A stretch of 64,000 bases of DNA from Acidimicrobiaceae bacterium (GTDB taxonomy: Bacteria > Actinomycetota > Acidimicrobiia > Acidimicrobiales > Aldehydirespiratoraceae). Below, piece by piece: positions 1 to 9,454 of the stretch. The notes beneath the pieces are model-generated. The model was given only the letters and a program-made list of their open reading frames with translations. It had not been told where the DNA came from and made no database searches. How positions within the stretch are numbered: position 1 is the first letter of the stretch; each line of letters starts with the position of its first letter. The stretch spans positions 132,948 through 196,947 of the forward strand of contig VXYK01000035.1 of assembly GCA_009845995.1 (NCBI GenBank), read 5' to 3'. The translations under genes were made by a program, and so were the position numbers.

Positions 1-66
1 GGGGTGGCATCGTTGATCGGAGGCCAGCGCAGTTCTTTTGCGCTCTGTTGTTGGTGTGAGGCGTTC

Positions 67-258
67 TCAACCGAGGTCACGAGCGGTGGAGCGCAGCCTT
101 CGTTCGACTGTGACAAGTGTCCGTTCAATCTCGTGGAGTCGCGCCAGAACCGGATCGTCGGGGTCGGCTCCGCGGCGGTTCGCCATTTCGGCGATCCGTT
201 GAGCGACATCAGATATCACTGTGGTGAGAGAGGAGAGTTCGGCTGCGTCAGAATCCAT
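67..258 (-). CDS. small hypothetical protein
   Basis: A 63-residue protein if started at the ATG at 258; an in-frame GTG at 300 would add 14 residues. It is highly charged and predicted alpha-helical, with many Glu/Arg and no Cys, membrane segment or signal peptide. It is divergent from hisD. It resembles in general character, not in clear sequence, the 67-residue protein at 56561-56764. I do not recognise a family. Coding is supported by sensible amino-acid composition and by its position in an otherwise empty gap. Confidence 0.5.
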   Translation of the reverse strand: MDSDAAELSSLTTVISDVAQRIAEMANRRGADPDDPVLARLHEIERTLVTVERRLRSTARDLG

Positions 259-306
259 CGTTGCAGTCTGCCCGTAATTTCCACCTGAGCGCCCCGCCAC
301 GACCGG

Positions 307-312
307 TAGCGT
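307..312 (+). promoter_or_regulatory. -10 element, leaderless promoter of hisD
   Basis: TAGCGT, then 6 nt, then the GTG start at 319. No Shine-Dalgarno is present, so transcription probably begins at or next to the start codon. Confidence 0.55.
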
Positions 313-318
313 GTTGTC

Positions 319-1608
319 GTGCTAACACGAATAGATCTTCGTGATTTCGACGGCGATGTCGCGGACCGCCTGCCACGGCCTGAGGTGCCCTCTGGCGGGC
401 CGGTCACTGTGGTACGCGAGATACTGCAAGCGGTGCGGGAGCGAGGCGACAGCGCGATCCGCGAGTTCACCGAGCAGTTCGACGGCGTCAAACTTGCCTC
501 GGCGGCTGTGTCACCGTCCGATATTGCCGCCGCTCTGGATCGAATCGACCCGCTGGTGCGGACCGCCTTGGAAGCCGCGGCACAGCGAATTGCCGTCTAT
601 CACCGGGCCCAGATGCCCGAGGATGTGGACGTAGAGGGTGCTGGGATAGTGATAGCAGGCAGGCATCACCCGGTGCGACGCGCCGGTTGCTATGTCCCCG
701 GCGGTCGAGCCGCATACCCGTCGACGGTGCTGATGACCGCGATCGTCGCCCGCGTCGCCGGTGTGGAGGAGGTGGTCGTGTGCGTGCCCCCGGACTCGAA
801 CGGCAGCGTCCCCGACGTCACCCTGGCCGCGGCGGCTGTGGCTGGTGTGGATGAAGTTTTCGCGGTGGGAGGTGCTCAAGCGATTGGGGCTTTGGCTTAC
901 GGAACTGAGACGATTCGCGGTGTTGACGTGATCGTCGGTCCGGGCAACGCGTATGTCGCTGTCGCCAAACAAGAAGTTGCCGGGCTGGTCGGCGTTCCGT
1001 CGTCTTTTGCGGGTCCGTCCGAGGTGGTCGTGGTGGCCGACGGTTCGGCGCCCAGCGAGTTCGCCGCGATCGATCTGATCGTGCAGGCTGAGCATGGCCC
1101 TGATGGACTGGCCTGGTTGGTCACCTGGGATGAGAGTTTTGCCGATGAGGTGACAGCGTCGGTAGAGCGATTGGCGTGCGAGGCACCACGGCGCAGCGAT
1201 ATCGAGTCGACGCTGGCCCGCTCGGGCTACGCAGTCCTGTGTTCCGGCCCGGTCCAGGCAATGGCAGTGTCCAACCACATTGCACCCGAACATCTTGAAC
1301 TGCAGACCGCTGATCCTCAAGCTCTGCTCGGCATGGTGCGGGACGCCGGCGCAGTGTTCTGTGGCGCTTGGACACCAGCGTCTTTAGGCGACTATGTGGC
1401 GGGACCCAGTCATGTGCTGCCAACGAGCGGCACGGCTCGGTTTGCGAGCTCGTTGACCGTGCGCGATTTCATGAAGGACGTCCACATCGTCACCGCCGAG
1501 AAGGAAGGTTTCGCAATGCTCGGCGACCATGTACTTGCACTGGCAGGTGCAGAGGGGTTGGATGCCCACGCGGCCTCGATTCGGATCCGCCAGGAGGCTC
1601 GCTTGTGA
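319..1608 (+). CDS. hisD: histidinol dehydrogenase
   Basis: Catalyses the last two steps of histidine synthesis, L-histidinol to L-histidine, with two NAD and a zinc ion in the cytosol. The 429-residue length is normal for the family. Visible landmarks are the GPGNAY segment near residue 210, AEHGPDG near 257, the catalytic NHIAPEHLE motif near 319-327 and GPSHVLPTSG near 363. The GTG start is chosen because a TAGCGT -10 element lies 6 nt upstream. It is the first gene of hisDCBHAF and overlaps hisC by 4 bp. Confidence 0.97.
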   Translation: MLTRIDLRDFDGDVADRLPRPEVPSGGPVTVVREILQAVRERGDSAIREFTEQFDGVKLASAAVSPSDIAAALDRIDPLVRTALEAAAQRIAVYHRAQMPEDVDVEGAGIVIAGRHHPVRRAGCYVPGGRAAYPSTVLMTAIVARVAGVEEVVVCVPPDSNGSVPDVTLAAAAVAGVDEVFAVGGAQAIGALAYGTETIRGVDVIVGPGNAYVAVAKQEVAGLVGVPSSFAGPSEVVVVADGSAPSEFAAIDLIVQAEHGPDGLAWLVTWDESFADEVTASVERLACEAPRRSDIESTLARSGYAVLCSGPVQAMAVSNHIAPEHLELQTADPQALLGMVRDAGAVFCGAWTPASLGDYVAGPSHVLPTSGTARFASSLTVRDFMKDVHIVTAEKEGFAMLGDHVLALAGAEGLDAHAASIRIRQEARL

Positions 1609-2678
1609 ACCCTCGACCCATGCCGCGTGAATCTATAGCTCTGATGGAGGGTTACCATTCACCACAACTAGAAGTTGAGGTTCGTCTCAACACCAACGAG
1701 AGCCCGGAGCCACCTCCCGCCGAGTTCCGTGCTGCAGTGGCCGACGCAGCAGATCGCGTCGGTTGGCACCGATATCCGGATCGCTCCGCCATGAGGTTGC
1801 GAACACGCATCGGGGAACTCCACGGCGTTGGTCCGGAGCAGGTGTTCGCAGCCAACGGATCCAATGAGGTGTTGCAGACGCTGCTGCTGACCTACGGAGG
1901 CGCAGGACGAACAGCCGCGGTATTCGAACCGACCTACGCACTGCATTCTCACTTGAGCCGGATCACGGGTACTTCGGTGGTGACCGGCGAGCGAGGGCCG
2001 GCTTTTGCCCTCGATATCGATGAAACGCGGCGCGTCATTCAGTCACACAAACCTGAGGTGACTTTTCTGTGCTCGCCCAACAGTCCGACGGGGGTGGTTG
2101 ACGACCCCGCTGACGTAGGAGAAGTACTTGGATTGGTCTCCGGTGTCGGGGGGCTCTTGTGCGTCGACGAGGCATATGGGCAGTTCAACCCACAGAGCGC
2201 AATGTCGTTGCTCGGCGACGAAGTCCCGCTGGTAGTTACACGTACCTACTCCAAGACCTGGGCGATGGCCGGGGCACGACTCGGCTATCTTGTGGGTCCC
2301 GAATGGCTCGTCGGCGAACTTGAGAAAGTCGTTCTGCCGTACCATCTCGACGCCATGACTCAGATTGCAGGCACCGTGGCGCTCGACTACGTCGACGCCA
2401 TGCAACAACGGGTGCAGAGACTCGTGGCCGAGCGAGAGCGTCTGGTCGCAGAGTTGGCCAAGATGCCGGTCGAGGTCTGGCCCAGCGGCGCGAATTTTGT
2501 GTTGATTCGCCCCGAGGAGGTCTCCGCCGAGGTGGTATGGCAGAAGCTGGTTGATCGTTCCGTGCTGGTTCGCAACTGCTCCTCATGGCCGCGCCTCGAA
2601 GGATGTCTACGCGTAACTGTCGGCACTCCCCGAGAGAATGATCGATTCCTAGAAGCCCTGAGAGAGGTGCTCACATGA
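1605..2678 (+). CDS. hisC: histidinol-phosphate aminotransferase
   Basis: Fold-type I PLP aminotransferase of 357 residues that converts imidazole-acetol phosphate and glutamate to histidinol phosphate. The Schiff-base lysine lies in the motif TYSKTWAMAGARLG at about residue 217, and NANE-type substrate recognition is represented by RLNTNESP near the N-terminus. The GTG start at 1605 overlaps the hisD stop (GTGA), the overlap used throughout this operon. The open frame continues upstream inside hisD but that part is a shadow. The stop overlaps the hisB start (ATGA). Confidence 0.96.
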   Translation: MNPRPMPRESIALMEGYHSPQLEVEVRLNTNESPEPPPAEFRAAVADAADRVGWHRYPDRSAMRLRTRIGELHGVGPEQVFAANGSNEVLQTLLLTYGGAGRTAAVFEPTYALHSHLSRITGTSVVTGERGPAFALDIDETRRVIQSHKPEVTFLCSPNSPTGVVDDPADVGEVLGLVSGVGGLLCVDEAYGQFNPQSAMSLLGDEVPLVVTRTYSKTWAMAGARLGYLVGPEWLVGELEKVVLPYHLDAMTQIAGTVALDYVDAMQQRVQRLVAERERLVAELAKMPVEVWPSGANFVLIRPEEVSAEVVWQKLVDRSVLVRNCSSWPRLEGCLRVTVGTPRENDRFLEALREVLT

Positions 2679-3283
2679 ACAAGGAACTGAGCGGACCGCG
2701 GACCAGCGCCACGAGCCGTGTCACCAAGGAAACAGCAATCGAGATCAAACTGGCTCTGGACGGAAGCGGCGATACCGACATCGCGACGGGCTTGCCGTTC
2801 TTTGATCACATGCTCGAGCAACTCGGTCGGCACGGGTCGCTCGACCTCGACATCAAGGCCACAGGCGATTTGAGCATCGACGCGCACCACACCGTTGAAG
2901 ATGTCGGCATCGCCCTGGGGGAGACCTTCGCCTCCGCGCTCGGCGACAAACGGGGCGTGCGTCGCTTCGCCTCCAACGTCGTACCCCTTGACGAGGCTGC
3001 GGTGGAGATAGTGCTCGACCTTTCGGGACGTCCGTATTTTCACTATGAAGTCGACTTCCCCGGCGAGAAAATCCTGGGAGACCCGCCGTTTGATCCCCAA
3101 CTCGTTGAGGAGTTCTGGCGCGCTTTCGTGGTGTCGGCGGGCGTGACCCTGCACATCATCGGACGGAGGGGCCGCAACACCCACCACATCATCGAGGCCA
3201 TGTTCAAAGGCGTGGCTCGCTCGGTGCGCGATGCGGTGAAAGTCGAAGGGGACGTGCTGCCGTCGACCAAAGGCACTCTGTAG
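2675..3283 (+). CDS. hisB: imidazoleglycerol-phosphate dehydratase
   Basis: Monofunctional 202-residue IGP dehydratase, a manganese enzyme making imidazole-acetol phosphate. The family's metal-binding motifs are present: FFDHMLEQ near residue 33, DAHHTVED near 70 and THHIIEA near 169. No histidinol-phosphatase domain is fused. It is translationally coupled to hisC by an ATGA overlap and ends 3 nt before hisH. Confidence 0.97.
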   Translation: MNKELSGPRTSATSRVTKETAIEIKLALDGSGDTDIATGLPFFDHMLEQLGRHGSLDLDIKATGDLSIDAHHTVEDVGIALGETFASALGDKRGVRRFASNVVPLDEAAVEIVLDLSGRPYFHYEVDFPGEKILGDPPFDPQLVEEFWRAFVVSAGVTLHIIGRRGRNTHHIIEAMFKGVARSVRDAVKVEGDVLPSTKGTL

Positions 3284-3286
3284 ACA

Positions 3287-3937
3287 ATGAGTGTTTCAGA
3301 GACGCCAGAGCGTCCGCTTTTGGCTGTGCTTGATTATGGCATCGGCAATCTGCACTCGGCGCACAAGGGGTTTTCCCATGTGGGAGCCGACACGAGGCTC
3401 ACCGCGGATCGGGGATTGATCCGCGACGCCTGCGGTGTCGTGCTCCCGGGGGTGGGGGCTTTCGGACCCTGTATGAGGGCGCTGCGAGAGCGGGGCCTTG
3501 ATGAGGTCGCGCTCGACCGCATCCACGCCGGTATCCCGTTTTTCGGGATTTGCATCGGGATGCAGATGCTGTTCTCCGGTTCGGCAGAGGCGCCGCAGAT
3601 GGACGGGCTAGGCGTTTTTCCTCAGCTGGTGCGACCGTTGGCCGACACGGTCAAGCGTCCGCAAATCCAATGGAACAAGCTCGACATCCACAGAGAACAT
3701 CCGATGCTCACCGACCTCGGTGACGAAGCCTGGGTCTACTTTGTTCATTCCTATGCCCCAGACGCCGGCGAAGAGGTGATTGCCACTTGCGACTACGGCG
3801 GACCGGTCACCGCGGCAGTAGCTCGCGACAATGTTTGGGCTGCGCAGTTCCACCCCGAGAAGTCGGGCGCAACCGGTCTGCGCATCCTGTCGAACTTCGT
3901 CGCATTCGCAAGCGACTCGGCGAAGGTCGCAGCCTGA
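3287..3937 (+). CDS. hisH: imidazole glycerol phosphate synthase, glutaminase subunit
   Basis: Class I glutamine amidotransferase (216 residues) that supplies ammonia to HisF. The nucleophile is the Cys of GICIGMQ at residue 89. The His-Glu pair of the triad is in QFHPEKSG about 30 residues from the C-terminus. LPGVGAFG forms the oxyanion-hole strand. The stop overlaps the hisA start by one base (TGATG). Confidence 0.96.
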   Translation: MSVSETPERPLLAVLDYGIGNLHSAHKGFSHVGADTRLTADRGLIRDACGVVLPGVGAFGPCMRALRERGLDEVALDRIHAGIPFFGICIGMQMLFSGSAEAPQMDGLGVFPQLVRPLADTVKRPQIQWNKLDIHREHPMLTDLGDEAWVYFVHSYAPDAGEEVIATCDYGGPVTAAVARDNVWAAQFHPEKSGATGLRILSNFVAFASDSAKVAA

Positions 3938-4668
3938 TGGATCTATATCCGGCGATTGATCTTCTCGAAGGCAGGTGTGTGCGTCTTTATCAGGGAGATT
4001 TTGGCCAACAGACCGACTACGGCGGCGACCCGGTGGCGCAGGCGGTGGCGTTTGCAGAAGCGGGAGCGCCGTGGATTCATGTTGTGGATCTGGATGCCGC
4101 TCGCACCGGGGTCCCCGAGAACCGAGAGGTTGTTGCGGCTATTGCCGCTGCGGTGTCGGTGCCCGTTCAAACCGGTGGAGGCGTTCGCAGTGTGGAGGCG
4201 GCACAGATGCTGTTTGACGCAGGGGTGGAACGGGTCGTGATTGGCACCGCGGCTTTGCGCGATCCCGAACTGGTGGTCACCTTGGCGCAGCAATTCCGGG
4301 TGGCAGTAGGACTTGACGCCAAGTCGGGAGAGGTGGCCACCGACGGCTGGCTCGTCGGCTCTGGTCGCAGTGTGGCTGAGGTCGCTCGCTCGTTTGCTGA
4401 CACCGGGGTTGACGCTTTCGTGGTCACCGATATTCGTCGGGACGGGACCCTTACCGGACCAGATGTTGCCGGGCTCTCTGAGATCCTCGGAGTGACTCAA
4501 ACCGACGTGATTGCCAGTGGGGGAGTAGGCACGCTCAGTGACCTCTTGGAACTGAACCGCATCGAGGTGCAGGGGCGCAGACTCAGCGGAGCGATTGTTG
4601 GTAAGGCGCTCTATGAGGGCCGTGTTGATGTGGCCAGAGCGGTCGCCGCGTTGGGTGCAGGTTCGTGA
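3937..4668 (+). CDS. hisA: ProFAR isomerase
   Basis: A 243-residue (beta/alpha)8 barrel that isomerises ProFAR in histidine synthesis. Seen: [13 protein letters not shown] with the first catalytic Asp, [14 protein letters not shown] with the second, and phosphate-binding QTGGGVRS and ASGGVGT loops. In many actinobacteria this enzyme (PriA) also replaces TrpF. Here a separate trpF exists at 10902-11573, so dual function is not required. The ATG at 3937 is chosen because of the one-base overlap with hisH; the longer frame inside hisH is rejected. Confidence 0.95.
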   Translation: MDLYPAIDLLEGRCVRLYQGDFGQQTDYGGDPVAQAVAFAEAGAPWIHVVDLDAARTGVPENREVVAAIAAAVSVPVQTGGGVRSVEAAQMLFDAGVERVVIGTAALRDPELVVTLAQQFRVAVGLDAKSGEVATDGWLVGSGRSVAEVARSFADTGVDAFVVTDIRRDGTLTGPDVAGLSEILGVTQTDVIASGGVGTLSDLLELNRIEVQGRRLSGAIVGKALYEGRVDVARAVAALGAGS

Positions 4669-5441
4669 CGGTGCGAGCAATCCGGGTGATTCCGTGTCTT
4701 GATGTTGATGCCGGCAGGGTGGTCAAAGGTGTCAACTTCGTGGACATCCGCGACGCCGGGGATCCCATTGAACTTGCGGCTGCTTACGATGCCCAAGGTG
4801 CCGATGAGTTGGTGTTCTTGGACATCACCGCCTCTTCAGACCAACGCGACACCACGGTTCAGATGGCTCGGTCAGTAGCCGAACAGGTCTTCATCCCTTT
4901 CACCATCGGCGGCGGGATCCGTACCGTTGACGATGCTCGTCGATTGTTGATGGCCGGTGCCGACAAGGTGAGCGTGATGACCGCGGCGATCAGACGACCG
5001 ATTCTGGTGAGCGAAATCAGCGAAGAGTTCGGAGCGCAATGTTGCGTGGTGGCTATCGACGCCCGCCGTGTCGAGGGCCGAGACGGTGCTTTCGAGGTCT
5101 ACACGCACGGAGGCAGGACCCGCACCGGTATCGACGCGCTCCAGTGGGCCGCAGAGGTGCAGCGTCTCGGCGCCGGTGAGATCCTGCTCACCTCCATGGA
5201 CACCGACGGAACCAAAGACGGATTCGACATTCCGCTCACGGCGGCTGTCACCTCCGCAGTGGACATCCCCGTGATCGCGAGCGGAGGCGTGGGGACTCTG
5301 CAACACCTGGTCGAAGGGGTGACACAGGGCGGGGCTGACGCCGTTCTGGCGGCAAGCATTTTTCATTTCGGTGAGTACACCGTTGCCGACGCCAAGCGAG
5401 TTCTAGCCGCCAACAACGTCACCGTCCGACCCCCGCACTGA
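4665..5441 (+). CDS. hisF: imidazole glycerol phosphate synthase, cyclase subunit
   Basis: A 258-residue (beta/alpha)8 barrel that closes the imidazole ring with ammonia from HisH, releasing [19 protein letters not shown] carries the first catalytic Asp and VVAIDARRV the second. IGGGIRT and ASGGVGT bind phosphate. The GTG start overlaps the hisA stop (GTGA). This is the last gene of the operon. hisG and hisE are not in this window and hisI stands alone at 7490. Confidence 0.97.
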   Translation: MTVRAIRVIPCLDVDAGRVVKGVNFVDIRDAGDPIELAAAYDAQGADELVFLDITASSDQRDTTVQMARSVAEQVFIPFTIGGGIRTVDDARRLLMAGADKVSVMTAAIRRPILVSEISEEFGAQCCVVAIDARRVEGRDGAFEVYTHGGRTRTGIDALQWAAEVQRLGAGEILLTSMDTDGTKDGFDIPLTAAVTSAVDIPVIASGGVGTLQHLVEGVTQGGADAVLAASIFHFGEYTVADAKRVLAANNVTVRPPH

Positions 5442-5482
5442 TCTTCGGTTAATCCACAGCGTCTATCTCGCACAGCGACCGC

Positions 5483-5488
5483 TAACGT
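5483..5488 (+). promoter_or_regulatory. -10 element, leaderless promoter of the GroES-like gene
   Basis: TAACGT followed by 6 nt to the GTG at 5495. The spacing favours 5495 over the in-frame GTG at 5492. Confidence 0.5.
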
Positions 5489-5494
5489 GGCGTG

Positions 5495-5851
5495 GTGGCA
5501 ACCAATTCAAAGCGGAACGGTGACCTCTCAGGCGACGACGGACTTCCAGTCAAGATGCTCAATGACCGGATCCTTGTGTCGCTCGGCGAAGCGGAGGGAG
5601 AACGCCGGTCATCGGGGGGAATTCTGATCCCAGCGACGGCACAGGTGGGCAAGCGGCTCTCTTGGGCCGAGGTTGTGGCGGTGGGCCCCAACGTCCGCAA
5701 CCTCGAACCCAGAGATCAGGTGTTGTTCAACCCTGAGGATCGCTACGAGGTTGAGGTCCGAGGCCACGACTACATCATCCTGCGCGAACGCGACATCCAC
5801 GCAGTCGCCGCCGAGCGCCTCGACGAAGGTTCCACCGGTCTCTACCTCTGA
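5495..5851 (+). CDS. GroES-like co-chaperonin
   Basis: A 118-residue Cpn10-fold protein. LNDRILVSLGEAEG matches the first GroES strand, SSGGILIP the mobile-loop region that contacts GroEL, GEVVAVGPN-like WAEVVAVGPNV the core, and YIILRERDI the C-terminal strand. The C-terminus extends about 15 residues past the usual end. No groEL is adjacent. It may be a paralogue with a specialised role rather than the main co-chaperonin; the alternative is that it is the only GroES and GroEL lies elsewhere. Confidence 0.88.
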   Translation: MATNSKRNGDLSGDDGLPVKMLNDRILVSLGEAEGERRSSGGILIPATAQVGKRLSWAEVVAVGPNVRNLEPRDQVLFNPEDRYEVEVRGHDYIILRERDIHAVAAERLDEGSTGLYL

Positions 5852-5871
5852 GCCGGCAGTCGCTGTCGGCT
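5851..5871. terminator. hairpin between convergent genes
   Basis: Inverted repeat AGCCGGCAG / CTGTCGGCT with a 3-nt loop (9-bp stem, one G-T wobble) exactly fills the gap between the stops of the GroES-like gene and the amidase. There is no T-tract, so its use as a bidirectional terminator is inferred. Confidence 0.45.
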
Positions 5872-5873
5872 GA

Positions 5874-7325
5874 TCACGGGTGCAGGGGGCTGCGCTGGTC
5901 TGCCCAGTTGACTTCGAGTTCGAGTTGGCGGGCCACCTGGAGCAGCACGTGTTCTTTGCCGTAGGCCGCCACCAACTGGATGCCGATCGGCAGACCGCCG
6001 CTAGAGCGGGCGAGCGGCAGCGAGATCGCCGGCTGGCCGGTGGTGTTGAACGGAGCAGTCATTGTCGAGTACGCCAGCGTGGTGCGCACAGCTTCGGCGG
6101 GGTCTTTGGCGTTGGCCGACATCTCCCCGAGTTTTGCCGGCGGTCGCAGGCAGGTGGGAGCCAGCAACAGGTCGTGCCCGTCCAACCACCACTGAGCCAT
6201 CAAGCGCCGGAAGGTCATTGCTGCGTCAGTACTCCGAGCCAGATCCAACGCCGGCATCTGGCGTCCTCGCTGGGCCAAAACCCAGGTCATGGGCTCGACA
6301 TCATTCTCGGTCAGGTCCCGGCCTATCCATTCGCCCAACTGCTCCAAAGAACGAGCCACTCCGACTGCCCAACCGGGACCGAACGAGCCGATCAACTCCT
6401 CGTCGTGCAACGTCGCCGGCGAGTCCTCGTCCACGGTGTGGCCCAGCCGCTCAAGCAGGACAGCGGCCTCATGGACCGCGCCGGCCACTTCAGGATCGAT
6501 CGGAATCTTGCTGCGGATCGAGGCGGCCAGCATGCCTATTCGCAGAGGCGGGGGATCCTGGGTGATCATCTCCGCGTAGGGGGCTGGGGGAGCGGGGGCG
6601 ACTACGCCGTCACCTGGAAATGGCCCGGCGGTTGCGTCCAGAATCGCCGCGCTGTCTCGCACGGTGTGACAGACGACGTGTTGAACGCTGTTGCTCCACT
6701 CGTCGTTGTGCGGCCCCTGGGAGATGCGTCCCCGGCTCGGTTTGAGTCCTACCAGTCCGCACATTGCAGCCGGAATCCGGATCGATCCGCCGCCGTCACT
6801 GGCATTGGCAGCCGGGAGCATTCCCGCCGCGACGGCAGCCGCGGCACCTCCGGATGAACCTCCCGGACTGCGAGACAGATCCCACGGGTTGTGAGTAGCA
6901 CCATAGGACAGCGGTTCGGTGGTGGCCGCCAAGCCCATCTCGGGGCTGTTGGTGCGACCGCACAGCACGAAGCCGGCCCGGCGGTAGGCGGTGGTGATAT
7001 TGGCGTCGAAGGTGGCTGTATGCCGGGCATTCTTGAGGCCGAGCACGCCCAGGTGGAAAGGGTCGCCCACCGAGCAGGGCCAGAGGTCCTTCAGCAACAT
7101 CGGAACGCCGCGGAACGGTCCGTCCGGCAGTTCGGAATCGGCGATGGCCCGGGCTTTGTCGAAGCTCGGTTGGATCACCGCGTTGATCTGCGGATCGATC
7201 CGCTCGATGCGATCAATGGTGTCGTCGATCAACTCGCGGGGGCTGATCTCACCGGACCGCACCAATTCGGCGAGCCCCACAGCGTCGACGCGAGCAAGTT
7301 CAGAGCTATCGGATGTTTCAGTCAT
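5874..7325 (-). CDS. amidase-signature hydrolase
   Basis: A 483-residue amidase-signature enzyme with a Ser-cisSer-Lys triad. The Lys is in PMLLKDLW, the Gly/Ser-rich signature is [17 protein letters not shown], and the nucleophile is in [11 protein letters not shown]. The substrate is unknown; it is a stand-alone amidase and not GatA-like in context. The ATG at 7325 is chosen because TAGGGT lies 7 nt upstream. The frame stays open for another 54 codons, but these run through a repeat element and are rejected. It is monocistronic. Confidence 0.9.
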   Translation of the reverse strand: MTETSDSSELARVDAVGLAELVRSGEISPRELIDDTIDRIERIDPQINAVIQPSFDKARAIADSELPDGPFRGVPMLLKDLWPCSVGDPFHLGVLGLKNARHTATFDANITTAYRRAGFVLCGRTNSPEMGLAATTEPLSYGATHNPWDLSRSPGGSSGGAAAAVAAGMLPAANASDGGGSIRIPAAMCGLVGLKPSRGRISQGPHNDEWSNSVQHVVCHTVRDSAAILDATAGPFPGDGVVAPAPPAPYAEMITQDPPPLRIGMLAASIRSKIPIDPEVAGAVHEAAVLLERLGHTVDEDSPATLHDEELIGSFGPGWAVGVARSLEQLGEWIGRDLTENDVEPMTWVLAQRGRQMPALDLARSTDAAMTFRRLMAQWWLDGHDLLLAPTCLRPPAKLGEMSANAKDPAEAVRTTLAYSTMTAPFNTTGQPAISLPLARSSGGLPIGIQLVAAYGKEHVLLQVARQLELEVNWADQRSPLHP

Positions 7326-7332
7326 AGCGGAA

Positions 7333-7338
7333 ACCCTA
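7333..7338 (-). promoter_or_regulatory. -10 element, leaderless promoter of the amidase
   Basis: On the minus strand TAGGGT, 7 nt, ATG at 7325. The element abuts repeat copy A. Confidence 0.5.
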
Positions 7339-7455
7339 GAGGCCTGCGTAGCAGGCCGTGGCCCGAGCGGCCCGCCCGTGGCCCGAGCGGCCCGGTGAGC
7401 GTAGCGAACATGAGCGGGAGGTGGAGCGAAGCGAACAAGAGCGGGAAACCCTACG
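7335..7455 (+). repeat. dispersed repeat, partial copy A
   Basis: Starts with a perfect 7-bp hairpin (GGCCTGC GTA GCAGGCC, 7341-7357). Two tandem copies of GTGGCCCGAGCGGCCCG follow, then GGTGAGCGTAGCGAAC and two AGCGAAC/GAGCGGG blocks. It shares its core with the copies at 10708, 35621 and 37541. It lies between divergent amidase and hisI promoters. Confidence 0.8.
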
Positions 7456-7475
7456 GGGAGAGAGGGTACGGCACG

Positions 7476-7481
7476 TAAGCT
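7476..7481 (+). promoter_or_regulatory. -10 element, leaderless promoter of hisI-trpE
   Basis: TAAGCT, 8 nt, then ATG at 7490, with no Shine-Dalgarno. Confidence 0.45.
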
Positions 7482-7489
7482 AGGCATCT

Positions 7490-7912
7490 ATGAGCGAGTC
7501 TGCGGATGGATCGGCCACAGAAGAGGGGTTAACGGTCGCACTTGATTTTGACAAGGTCGCCAAGATCGGGCGGTCTGGCCATCAGGTCGTGCCGGTGGTG
7601 CTTCAAGACGCCGATTCAGGCGATGTCCTGTTCATCGGCTACGCCAACGAAGAGGCGTATCGAGCAACGATCGAGCGAAAGTCTGCGGTGCTGTACTCCA
7701 CGTCACGCGAAGAACTCTGGCACAAGGGCGCGACGAGCGGAGACTTGCTCGACCTGGTCGAGGTGAAGGTCAACTGCGAGCAGAACAGCCTCCTGTACCG
7801 CGTCCGCAAAGCCGGCACAGGCGTGTGCCACACCAAGGACCAGAGTGGCAATACCCGCCCGACCTGCTACTACCGCACAGTGACCGATCCAGATTCGCTC
7901 ACCTACTCCTGA
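7490..7912 (+). CDS. hisI: phosphoribosyl-AMP cyclohydrolase
   Basis: Opens the adenine ring of PR-AMP in histidine synthesis; zinc- and magnesium-dependent. It is 140 residues with no fused HisE domain. Seen: GYANEEAYRAT, SREELWHKGATSG and zinc-ligand cysteines in VKVNC, VCHT and PTCYY. A short insertion separates the last two Cys (CHTKDQSGNTRPTC). It is separated from hisDCBHAF and leads into trpE after 4 nt, so histidine and tryptophan genes share a transcript here. Confidence 0.95.
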   Translation: MSESADGSATEEGLTVALDFDKVAKIGRSGHQVVPVVLQDADSGDVLFIGYANEEAYRATIERKSAVLYSTSREELWHKGATSGDLLDLVEVKVNCEQNSLLYRVRKAGTGVCHTKDQSGNTRPTCYYRTVTDPDSLTYS

Positions 7913-7916
7913 TTCG

Positions 7917-9452
7917 ATGACCATAAGACCCGATCTCGAAGAGTTCCGCTCGCTGGCGCGTTCGCATCGCATGGTTCCGGTATGGCGTGATGTGCTCGCC
8001 GACCTGAGTACTCCGGTGAGTGCCTTCCGCAGGGTCGTTGGCGAAGACGAGGGCTTCTTGTTGGAGTCGGTGGACGGCGGTGATCGCTGGAGCCGCTGGT
8101 CGTTCGTGGGTCGCCGCCCGTTGGGAACCCTCGTCGCCCGAAACGGAGATATCACTATTGAGGGTGATCTCGGTGTTGACATCGACACCGGCGGGGGCAT
8201 TCTCGCGGCCCTCGAGGTGCTCCTCAACTATTACAAAGCGCCTGATGTCGAAGGCCTGCCACCGCTGCACAGTGGTCTGATCGGCTACCTCGGTTACGAC
8301 GTGGTCCGCGAAGTGGAGCACCTCCCCAACGTGGCAGACGACGATCTCGGTTACCCCGATGCCGTAATTTCAATCATCGGTGAACTCGCCGCGTATGACC
8401 ACTGGCAGCAGCGGGTCACGCTCATCGCCAACGCCATCATCGCTGATGACGCGGATGACAAGATGATCGAAGCGGCCTACCACGGCGCGCTGGAACGGCT
8501 TGAATCTCTGGCCCAGGCGGGCGCGAGGGGGTTGGATGAACCGCTCTTTGTTCCAGCAGAAGGCAACGAAGAGCTTCCCGAAGTGAGCTCGACAATGTCC
8601 GAGGCGACCTATTGCGCGGCGGTTGAAGCGGCTCGCGAGTACATTCTCGCCGGCGACATCTTCCAGGTCGTGTTGGCTCAGCGGTTCGATCTTGAACTCG
8701 ACGCTGAGGCCTTCGATCTGTACCGCGTGCTGCGTCAGCTCAATCCGAGTCCCTACATGTACTTCCTGCGCCACAATGACCTAGAGATCGTGGGAGGCTC
8801 ACCTGAGCCGATGGTGCAGCTTCTCGACGGTCGCGTCATCTCTCGTCCGATTGCGGGAACCAGAAAGCGGGGAAGAACCGACGAACATGATCGTCGGATG
8901 GCCGCTGAACTGCGTGAACATCCCAAAGAAATCGCCGAACACATCATGCTCGTCGACCTCGCCCGCAATGACATTGGTCGAGTCATTGAGTTCGGAACTC
9001 TCCAGGTGGACGAGATGATGACCCTTGAGCGCTACAGCCACGTGATGCACCTCACCTCTCAAGTGTCCGGCGAACTCAAAGACGGGGCCACGCCTATCGA
9101 TGTGCTGCGTGCAACCCTGCCCGCGGGCACGCTGTCGGGGGCGCCGAAGGTTCGAGCCATGGAGATCATCGACGAACTCGAACCGGTCAAGCGGGGTCCC
9201 TACGGCGGTGTCGTCGGCTACCTCGACTTCTCGGGCCGCATAGACACCGCTATCACGATCCGCACCATGTTCGTTGCCGACAACCATGCGACGGTCTCGG
9301 CCGGAGCGGGCATTGTGGCGGACTCTGTGGCAGAAGACGAGCACCTGGAGTGCCAGAACAAAGCCAAGGCCCTGTTGGCAGCGGTTCCTGTTGCTCGCCG
9401 CATGAGCGCGACGCGTTCAGAAGGTTCAACAAATCAGAGCGGGAACCACTGA
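7917..9452 (+). CDS. trpE: anthranilate synthase component I
   Basis: A 511-residue chorismate-binding enzyme that makes anthranilate with TrpG. The N-terminal LLESVDGG motif near residue 48 is the tryptophan feedback-binding LLES signature. PIAGTRKRGR, VDLARNDIGRV and LPAGTLSGAPKVRAMEIID are chorismate-enzyme hallmarks. No trpG, trpC or trpD is in the window. It follows hisI by 4 nt and is followed after 2 nt by ygfZ. Confidence 0.96.
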   Translation: MTIRPDLEEFRSLARSHRMVPVWRDVLADLSTPVSAFRRVVGEDEGFLLESVDGGDRWSRWSFVGRRPLGTLVARNGDITIEGDLGVDIDTGGGILAALEVLLNYYKAPDVEGLPPLHSGLIGYLGYDVVREVEHLPNVADDDLGYPDAVISIIGELAAYDHWQQRVTLIANAIIADDADDKMIEAAYHGALERLESLAQAGARGLDEPLFVPAEGNEELPEVSSTMSEATYCAAVEAAREYILAGDIFQVVLAQRFDLELDAEAFDLYRVLRQLNPSPYMYFLRHNDLEIVGGSPEPMVQLLDGRVISRPIAGTRKRGRTDEHDRRMAAELREHPKEIAEHIMLVDLARNDIGRVIEFGTLQVDEMMTLERYSHVMHLTSQVSGELKDGATPIDVLRATLPAGTLSGAPKVRAMEIIDELEPVKRGPYGGVVGYLDFSGRIDTAITIRTMFVADNHATVSAGAGIVADSVAEDEHLECQNKAKALLAAVPVARRMSATRSEGSTNQSGNH

Positions 9453-9454
9453 AC

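Noticed and set aside
4..288. 94-codon plus-strand frame at the window edge
   Set aside because: Cys- and Ser-rich composition unlike local proteins, no start context, and it is antisense to a better small gene.
1368..1604. N-terminal extension of hisC inside hisD
   Set aside because: The extension lacks aminotransferase similarity and the GTGA overlap at 1605 matches the operon's pattern.
7341..7357. Intrinsic terminator at the perfect 7-bp hairpin
   Set aside because: It lies between divergent promoters and has no T-tract, so it is treated as part of the repeat.
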